Assembly (NCBI GenBank): GCA_031277155.1
Contig: JAITMW010000141.1
Span: 1 to 12,039 of the forward strand
Length of the DNA: 12,039 nucleotides
DNA from: Clostridiales bacterium
Lineage (GTDB): Bacteria > Bacillota > Clostridia > Lachnospirales > WRAX01
Direction of reading: 5' to 3'
In this document: positions 6,763 to 12,039 of the stretch, one piece after another
Layout of the letters: each line of letters opens with the position of its first letter
Numbering within the stretch: the first letter of the stretch is position 1
Translations under genes and position numbers: made by a program
The notes under the pieces: model-generated
Seen by the model: the letters and a program-made list of their open reading frames with translations, nothing else
Databases searched by the model: none
What the model was told of the DNA's origin: nothing

Positions 6763-6805
6763 ATTTTGTAAAATCAAGCTGCTATTAAATTTTCGGCGGT
6801 ATCAA

Positions 6806-8575
6806 CTATTCGGCAATCCATGTGCCTTGCTGCGTAAGAGCCAAGAATGGACCCATGAAAGCGCTTACTTCCAGATTTCTCACATCGTCGGTAAGGGCAA
6901 ACAGGTTTGTGCCGTTGGAAAGTACCCAAACAGGCAGATAATAGTTTGCCATTGCAGCAAGCTCGTGATAATATGCCGTGCGCTCGTCTTGGTCGAAGGT
7001 TGACCTGCCAAGCTCTATAAGTTCTTGGAATCTGGTGTTATACCAGCCGCTGTTGTTAAAGCCGCCCGCCACATGGGCGTCAAAATCCCACAAGCCGCCT
7101 GTCAAATCCGGGTCGATGGCCATAGACCAGCCCATTTGGAAGACGTCGAAATCTTTTTCACCCGGAGGCATGTCGGATGTCAACGCGGCAACTGTCGTAA
7201 AGTCCATCATTTGGATGTTAAGCTCCGCACCCAACTCTCCCGGGCCCCATGTATGGGCGGCCATACCGGTGATGATGCCGGGCCATGGCGCCTCATGATA
7301 GATAAGCCAGTCAAGTCTAAAGCGCTCTCCGTCCGCGTTATAGCGATAGCCGCTGTCGCCCATGGTCCATCCCGCTTCATCCATCAATTGGCCCGCTCTT
7401 TCCATGTTAAATTCGTAATCGTTAAGGGTTGCGGGGTCGGGGAATGCCCAAGAAACAGGTGAAAATGGTGCAACGCCAACTGTACGAAGGTCGGGGCTGC
7501 CTGTGTCGGCCACGATATAGGCTCTTGTGTCAAAAGCATATGCAAGGGCCTGGCGCACTCTGTGGTCTGACAGATGGGGGCGCGCTGTGTTAAATGTAAC
7601 ATGTCTTAGGGTGTTGGCCACAAACAGTACCTCGGAGGCAGTGTCCGCACCGCGCAGGGCCTCAAGATTATCCATGCTTGATGTTGCCTGACCCATATTT
7701 ATTTCTCCCGCAATGGCGGAAGGAATGATGCTCTCACTTGGAACCTGGCGCATTACAACGCCTGCAAGGTTAATTTCTCTGTCAGGATTCCAATAGTTTT
7801 CGTTTCTCTCCATGAAAATATGCTGTTGGAAAACATAGTCAACAAGGACAAATTGTCCGCTGCCAAACGGCTGGTCAATCAAGGCCATAAAGTCATCCCA
7901 TGTGTTCCATGCATAATACTCGCGGCACAATATGCCAAAGCCAAAGTTCCAGATATTCTGCGGGCTGGCAATTACGTGCGTAAACTCAATGGTAAGGTCG
8001 TCAATTACACGGATTCCTTCAACGCTGTCTGCCAAACCTTCGTTAAATTCTTCAAAGCCGACCAGGAATTGCACAGCGCTTGTGCGCGGCCCGTCATATT
8101 CGGGAGCGGCAATTGTCGTGAAGGTAAATTCCACGTCATGCGCCGTAACAGGTCTGCCATCGGAGAAGGCCGCCAGTGGGTTGATGAAGAACGTGTATGT
8201 AAGGTTCTCGTTCGACAATTCCCAATGGGTGGCAATAAGCGGGATAGGCTCGCCTAATGCGTTGTTGGTAATCAGCCCTTCAAAAATAAGGGTGTTTACA
8301 TAGCTGTCATAGATATTGCTGTGCATAATGGCGTTGAAAACGCCATCCCAGCCCGCGCCGCCATAGGTGAAGATACCGTCGCGGTTGATGCCGTCAGCGG
8401 GCGGCACCACAACATCAAGGGCGTCATCGTCGTCATTGTCGTCTTCAACAGCCGGCGGGGGTGCATCCACCGGTGGGTCGTCAGCGGCGCCGCCGTTGCC
8501 GCAGGCAACCACAAACATCAAGACGCTCATAAGCATCAAGGCCAAAAATACTTTTAACATTTTTCTTAATTGCAT
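6806..8575 (-). CDS. oppA: Peptide ABC transporter substrate-binding lipoprotein (SBP_bac_5 / OppA type)
   Basis: A 589-residue extracytoplasmic binding protein. A lipoprotein signal (basic RKMLK, a hydrophobic stretch, lipobox FVVAC with Cys25) is followed by a flexible Asp/Pro-rich linker (about 26-60). The mature family-5 binding domain follows (for example NLTYTFFINPLAAFSDGRPV, near 130, and VRQALAYAFD, near 340). It would be anchored outside the membrane and hand peptides to OppBC. The ATG has GAGGAGG upstream at ideal spacing. The gene is first in the operon, about 90 bases behind a strong predicted promoter, with a hairpin in the leader. It ends in TAG with a back-up TAA five codons later. 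Ligand not predictable; nickel or sugar-type ligands of this family cannot be excluded. Confidence 0.93.
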   Translation of the reverse strand: MQLRKMLKVFLALMLMSVLMFVVACGNGGAADDPPVDAPPPAVEDDNDDDDALDVVVPPADGINRDGIFTYGGAGWDGVFNAIMHSNIYDSYVNTLIFEGLITNNALGEPIPLIATHWELSNENLTYTFFINPLAAFSDGRPVTAHDVEFTFTTIAAPEYDGPRTSAVQFLVGFEEFNEGLADSVEGIRVIDDLTIEFTHVIASPQNIWNFGFGILCREYYAWNTWDDFMALIDQPFGSGQFVLVDYVFQQHIFMERNENYWNPDREINLAGVVMRQVPSESIIPSAIAGEINMGQATSSMDNLEALRGADTASEVLFVANTLRHVTFNTARPHLSDHRVRQALAYAFDTRAYIVADTGSPDLRTVGVAPFSPVSWAFPDPATLNDYEFNMERAGQLMDEAGWTMGDSGYRYNADGERFRLDWLIYHEAPWPGIITGMAAHTWGPGELGAELNIQMMDFTTVAALTSDMPPGEKDFDVFQMGWSMAIDPDLTGGLWDFDAHVAGGFNNSGWYNTRFQELIELGRSTFDQDERTAYYHELAAMANYYLPVWVLSNGTNLFALTDDVRNLEVSAFMGPFLALTQQGTWIAE

Positions 8576-8619
8576 AAAAATTCCTCCTCTTTAAAAATTG
8601 GCTTTCTTTCAGTGTATCA

Positions 8620-8645
8620 GGATAAAACCGCGGTATGTTTCATCC
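8620..8645 (-). promoter_or_regulatory. Hairpin in the oppA 5' leader
   Basis: In the transcribed strand GGATGAAAC pairs with GTTTTATCC (nine pairs including one G-U) around an 8-base loop. It lies between the predicted transcription start and the oppA ribosome site, and could stabilise the message. It does not match a riboswitch class I know. Confidence 0.45.
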
Positions 8646-8654
8646 AGATTACAG

Positions 8655-8675
8655 TGTGATTACAATAATATCACA
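8655..8675. promoter_or_regulatory. Palindromic operator candidate overlapping the opp promoter -10
   Basis: TGTGAT and ATCACA are perfect inverted arms separated by 9 bases, giving a 21-base dyad that contains the -10 hexamer (8665-8670). Its location would let a bound dimeric regulator block transcription. The half-sites look like those of CRP/FNR-type or GntR-type sites, but the spacing differs from the CRP consensus; no regulator is assigned. Confidence 0.45.
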
Positions 8676-8693
8676 GAAAACAAGAAATTTCAA
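8665..8693 (-). promoter_or_regulatory. Sigma-A-type promoter of the opp operon
   Basis: TTGAAA (8693-8688) and TATTAT (8670-8665) are separated by exactly 17 bases in an AT-rich intergenic region of 195 bases, the longest in the window. It points towards oppA, with a leader of roughly 80 bases. The transcription start is inferred. Confidence 0.75.
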
Positions 8694-8770
8694 GTCATTT
8701 TTCTTTAAATTTCTGTTCCAAAATATGAAGCAAATGTTAAATCTTTGAAGCGCCGTTTCATCCGGATGCG

Positions 8771-9082
8771 CTAAAACGCGGAATTGCGCATAATTTTTAA
8801 TATTTCGTCCAAATTGTCGTCGTCCGCCGTCATATTTTTCCTTTCAAATCCGCAGGCCACGCATCTGTGAAATATCTGCCAGCCCTTTTGGCTGTGATAT
8901 TCTATGGCGCGGGGCCGCATAAGGCCGCGGCAATCGCACAGCCTGTCGCCAATGTCCATGTCCACATGCAAAGAACACAGGCAGCCCGGGCAATGGTTGC
9001 GTATGGTGCCGGATGCTATGGGCGGCACGTCGGCGCCGCAATTTATGCAGACAAAGCCCGTGTTTTCGGTTTTGCGTGCCAT
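8771..9082 (-). CDS. RNHCP domain-containing protein (predicted zinc-ribbon, function unknown)
   Basis: A 103-residue cysteine-rich protein. It contains CINCG (Cys12, Cys15), the name-giving RNHCP (28-32) followed by GCLCSLHVD, GDRLCDCRGLM and a final HRCVACG (Cys74, Cys77), then a DDDN stretch near the C-terminus. The Cys pairs suggest bound zinc. The domain family is recognised by this motif and has no established function. The ATG at 9082-9080 overlaps the permease stop (TAATG), so translation is coupled; the longer in-frame start at 9232 would run far into the permease gene and is rejected. It ends in TAG. It belongs to the upstream operon, since a new promoter for oppA follows. Confidence 0.85.
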   Translation of the reverse strand: MARKTENTGFVCINCGADVPPIASGTIRNHCPGCLCSLHVDMDIGDRLCDCRGLMRPRAIEYHSQKGWQIFHRCVACGFERKNMTADDDNLDEILKIMRNSAF

Positions 9083-10413
9083 TATGCCGTCCTGATGGCT
9101 TCCAGCGCCGATATTTTTGTGGCGCGCCGCGCCGGCAAAAAGCCCGAAATAAGCCCCACGACGGCAGAAAAGCCAAAGCCCAGCACATACAGCCAAACGG
9201 GTATCACGCTTACATTTTCCATGTCGGCCCACAGCATCATGTCCAAAAAGGGCAGACCCACTGTGTTAAGCGCATATGACGCCGCGGCGGAAATTCCCAC
9301 GCCCAACAGGCCGCCAAAGGCCCCAATCATAGACGCCTCCAGCAAAAACAGGCGGCGCACGTCCTTGATGGACGCGCCGATAACCTTCATAACGCCAATT
9401 TCCTTTGTGCGTTCGTAAATGGCCATTATCATCGTATTTGCGATGCCTATGGCCGCCACCACAAGGGACACGGCCCCAACGGCCAAAAGCAGATTTTGCA
9501 GCGATTGGGTGCTTTCCCGCTGTAGATTCATCCAATACATATCATACCAAACATCCGAAAAGCCCAGGGCCTCAATTTCCTCGGCCACGCCCGACACGGT
9601 ATCGGCGCTTTCGGCAATTACAACCAGCATTTCGAAGCCGTCTGTTTCAATATCGCGGCCCCACCAGCCGCCGCCCATGCCGGCCCAAAATCTGGCCTCG
9701 TCCCGCTGGATTTCAAGCACCTGCTCAAGGGGCATAAAGCTGTTTTGCTGTGCCTCCCATTCAATGCCGTCCAAAATGCCAATACCCTCAATCAAATACG
9801 GCGCGGGGGACGCCATTTGGGTATCCATGCCGCCGCCCATTCTGGGCTGCCCAAAATTAAAGTCGAACGAAGCGCGCATGGGCATCGCCAGCACATCAAT
9901 ATCGGCCACTTGGTCCCAATCCCATATAAAACGGTCCCTGGGATTTCTAAATTGCATAAGCACATTGGAGGCAAAAACAATTTGCAACTCGTCCTCATCT
10001 GTGAGATTGCGCCCCTGGGCCACATTAAGGCCCATATATGGCATGGCCTCGGGCACAACGCCCATCACTTGAATATCAGCCACATACGGCCCGTTTACGA
10101 AGGTAAGGCGCTGCCAAACCTGCGGCGTGGCAATTTGCACCCCGGGCATATTGCTGATATGGGCCAGCATGGCCGCGTCCAGCCTGGCATCGCCAATGCC
10201 GGGGCTCCACGGCCCCCAAACAGTAATCCTGTTGGCCCGATGCCCCATTTGCTCAATTTGCGCCTGATGCTGCAAATTCACGGCCACACCCAGGCTTACC
10301 ATCAATGTGATGGCCACAGAGCCAATGGCCACGCCCGATACCGTCAATATGGTGCGCAGCTTGCGCTTTAACATATTGCGCAGCGCCATGGTAAATATAT
10401 CCAAAATGCTCAT
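9082..10413 (-). CDS. MacB/FtsX-type ABC transporter permease
   Basis: A 443-residue membrane protein with the four-helix MacB topology: one N-terminal helix (about 21-42), a large extracytoplasmic domain (about 43-305), and three C-terminal helices (about 307-332, 358-382, 402-426). Between helices 2 and 3 lies YERTKEIGVMKVIGAS, the loop that contacts the ATPase, and the protein ends PARRATKISALEAIRTA, typical for the family. Such proteins act with a separate ATPase in export or in transmitting force across the membrane, not in uptake. The extracytoplasmic domain is rich in Met, Gly and Trp (for example around 191-200 and 245-252). No ATPase gene is in the window; it is probably upstream of the right edge. 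The ATG has AAGGAG 5 bases upstream. Confidence 0.9.
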   Translation of the reverse strand: MSILDIFTMALRNMLKRKLRTILTVSGVAIGSVAITLMVSLGVAVNLQHQAQIEQMGHRANRITVWGPWSPGIGDARLDAAMLAHISNMPGVQIATPQVWQRLTFVNGPYVADIQVMGVVPEAMPYMGLNVAQGRNLTDEDELQIVFASNVLMQFRNPRDRFIWDWDQVADIDVLAMPMRASFDFNFGQPRMGGGMDTQMASPAPYLIEGIGILDGIEWEAQQNSFMPLEQVLEIQRDEARFWAGMGGGWWGRDIETDGFEMLVVIAESADTVSGVAEEIEALGFSDVWYDMYWMNLQRESTQSLQNLLLAVGAVSLVVAAIGIANTMIMAIYERTKEIGVMKVIGASIKDVRRLFLLEASMIGAFGGLLGVGISAAASYALNTVGLPFLDMMLWADMENVSVIPVWLYVLGFGFSAVVGLISGFLPARRATKISALEAIRTA

Positions 10414-10434
10414 ACCGTCTCCTTTTCACTCATT

Positions 10435-10481
10435 CCCCTCCTCTGGAGGGGTGGGCTTCAGCCCGGGGTGGTCCCGGGGTG
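10435..10481. repeat. GC-rich intergenic palindrome cluster
   Basis: The short gap between the surface protein and the permease holds a perfect 7-bp dyad (CCCCTCC, 3 bases, GGAGGGG), a second dyad (GGGCT, 2 bases, AGCCC), and a tandem pair of CCCGGGGTG with an 11-base period. This composition resembles dispersed intergenic palindromic elements and differs from the surrounding sequence. It lacks a T run, so it is not a standard terminator. Only one copy is seen here. Confidence 0.5.
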
Positions 10482-12039
10482 TCACAAAAGCTCATCATCC
10501 CCAAGCAAAAGCGCCTCATTGCGCTTTCTGTTGCGCCTCACAAGAAGAATTATCCCCACCGCAAGAACAGCCGCGCCGCCGACAATCGCCACCCAAAACC
10601 ACACATTGGTAAGCAGGCCGCCGCCTTCGCCGTCCATCCAGTCCTCACCCCACATATCGGGGAAATCTCCGCCGCCATCGGGAAATCTGTCAAAATCGCC
10701 GCCGGGGAAATCTCCGTCGTCCCATCCGGGCATAATTTCCAGCCCAAAGGACAGGGTTTCAACCTGCTGCTCTCCCATTTCATTGTCAAATGTGGCTACG
10801 ATATAAACCGTGGTCGGCCCGGGCATCTCCGCAAAGAAGTTGGCCCAAAATTGATTAAAATGCCCGCTTTGCACATGGCCAAACACCTCTTCGGCGGGGG
10901 TTATGCCCTCGCCCTCCACGCGCACCCGCAAATTAAGCAGCGTAGAGCGCCCGGCGTTAAGCAAAATAATCTCCGCGCCAATCCTCTCGCCCTGGGTCAC
11001 TACCGAGGGCAGATGGGGCACGCTCATTTCCAGGCGGGACTCCTGCCGCACATTTACGCCGATATTTTCCGTGGCCTCAAAGGGATTGCCCTCGGCGTCC
11101 TCATATTCAAAATTGATTGTGATTACATGGTTGCGCGGCGCCGCGTCGGGTATGGCAAACAGCCGCATATGATGCTGATAAATCCCTCGCGGCGGTATGG
11201 ACTCAATGAAAAATGTGTTGGACGAATCCACCGGCGTAAACACATTGCCGCCGGTAATTTCTGTGCCCACCGTAATGGCCTCAACCTCCCATGTGACGCG
11301 GATATTGCCGATTGTGCGCTGGCTGTGGGTGTTAAGCATGGTCAGCGAAAGGTCAAATTCCGTATTGGCCATGACAATCAGCGGCTCTACGGTATAATCG
11401 CTGATGATTATCCGCGGTACAGAGCGCGGCCCGTCGTCCTCGTCCTCATCTTCCTCAGGCTCGGGATTATACACATTAAATCCCGAAAATTGCTCGAAAC
11501 TGCCGCGTATGGGCGCGCCGTCCTCAAACCGCCCCGTGTCATAGGCCACCGTAAAGCCGATATTGTAAAATTGTGTCTGGGCCGCGCTTGTGGGCGCAAA
11601 GGCAAATGAAAATGTATGGCTTTGGCCCACGGCCAGGGCCGGCAATGTCTGTATGGACGCCAGCCGCGGCACCACGCCCTCCTCCGGGGCCGCCGAAATA
11701 CGCAGATTGGCCGCATTGCGCTCTCCAATATTGCGCACGGTCACGGTAAAATCCGCCTGCTGCCCGGGCTGAAATATGCCCGCGGGCGGGCTGATGCCTG
11801 TGATGGTCAGCCTTGCCCGGTCTGTTTCAATGTCAGGGTCGTCCTCGTCGCCCACAACGGTCACATAAAACGTAAAATTCTCCGTCACGGCATCCCCCGC
11901 GGCATTGTCGTGGCGCAGCGCAAATGTAATGGGAAAGCTGCCCGTGTTCATATCCGCGCCCGCGCCAAAATGAAAGTCAACCTCACGGCGCGCATTTGCC
12001 GCCATAGAGCCGACAAAGCTGGTTGTGGAGCCGCGGGAC
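10482..12039 (-). CDS. Surface protein with tandem CARDB/Ig-like repeats and C-terminal membrane anchor (start beyond the right edge)
   Basis: The frame stays open through the window edge (an in-frame Met at 12005 is internal; 11 further codons precede it), so the N-terminus is missing. Counting from that Met, three beta-rich repeats lie at about 64-175, 196-320 and 324-425. Each opens with a hydrophobic strand, then a V..G..A/F.. strand and an N-G/T-x-x-x-x-N-x-R motif (TVTVRNIGERNAANLRI; TMLNTHSQRTIGNIRV; ILLNAGRSTLLNLRV), as in CARDB and COG1361-like proteins. An acidic linker (181-193) and a Gly/Asp/Phe-rich linker (426-463) lead to one membrane helix (467-489) and a basic tail RRNRKRNE. 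It is therefore displayed outside the cell and anchored at its C-terminus. It lies next to a MacB-type permease, suggesting a joint envelope function. The stop is TGA. Confidence 0.85.
   Translation of the reverse strand, partial: SRGSTTSFVGSMAANARREVDFHFGAGADMNTGSFPITFALRHDNAAGDAVTENFTFYVTVVGDEDDPDIETDRARLTITGISPPAGIFQPGQQADFTVTVRNIGERNAANLRISAAPEEGVVPRLASIQTLPALAVGQSHTFSFAFAPTSAAQTQFYNIGFTVAYDTGRFEDGAPIRGSFEQFSGFNVYNPEPEEDEDEDDGPRSVPRIIISDYTVEPLIVMANTEFDLSLTMLNTHSQRTIGNIRVTWEVEAITVGTEITGGNVFTPVDSSNTFFIESIPPRGIYQHHMRLFAIPDAAPRNHVITINFEYEDAEGNPFEATENIGVNVRQESRLEMSVPHLPSVVTQGERIGAEIILLNAGRSTLLNLRVRVEGEGITPAEEVFGHVQSGHFNQFWANFFAEMPGPTTVYIVATFDNEMGEQQVETLSFGLEIMPGWDDGDFPGGDFDRFPDGGGDFPDMWGEDWMDGEGGGLLTNVWFWVAIVGGAAVLAVGIILLVRRNRKRNEALLLGDDELL

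Noticed and set aside
10479..11609. 376-codon plus-strand open frame
   Set aside because: Antisense of the surface protein gene, whose repeats, linker and anchor are clearly coding on the minus strand.

Overview
All genes lie on the minus strand, so the window is read from high to low coordinates. The base composition is near 50% GC, Shine-Dalgarno sites are strong, and there is a lipobox-anchored solute-binding protein and a Sec-type selenium locus. This suggests a Gram-positive anaerobe of the Bacillota (Clostridia); that is an inference from gene style, not a proven placement.

Right part (about 8770-12039): a large secreted, C-terminally anchored protein with tandem Ig-like/CARDB-like repeats, cut by the right edge; a MacB/FtsX-type ABC permease; and a small RNHCP-domain zinc-ribbon protein whose start overlaps the permease stop. 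Middle part (about 1978-8693): a clear sigma-A promoter overlapped by a palindromic operator candidate drives a five-gene oligopeptide/dipeptide ABC importer (binding protein, two permeases, two ATPases). An 82-residue membrane protein and a rhomboid intramembrane protease follow it closely.

Left part (1-1981): a selenium cluster. It holds selC (tRNA-Sec, UCA anticodon) with its own promoter and intrinsic terminator, then selD, then yedF, then the first 63 codons of a class V aminotransferase-like cysteine desulfurase/selenocysteine lyase family protein cut by the left edge. selD itself carries an in-frame UGA at codon 11 in its active-site motif, followed by a hairpin with the spacing of a bacterial SECIS. 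selD is therefore a selenoprotein whose product (selenophosphate) is needed for its own translation.

The most unusual point is yedF. An in-frame UAG at 269-271 interrupts it, yet the conserved YedF C-terminus continues in the same frame to a UGA at 188-190 that overlaps the start of the next gene. Simple open-reading-frame calling would miss the N-terminal end of selD, the C-terminal end of yedF and the whole desulfurase start. UAG is the ordinary stop of six other genes here, so general UAG reassignment is unlikely; a recent nonsense change or specific read-through are the options. I see no CRISPR array, insertion sequence or phage gene, and no gene-free stretch longer than about 200 bases.
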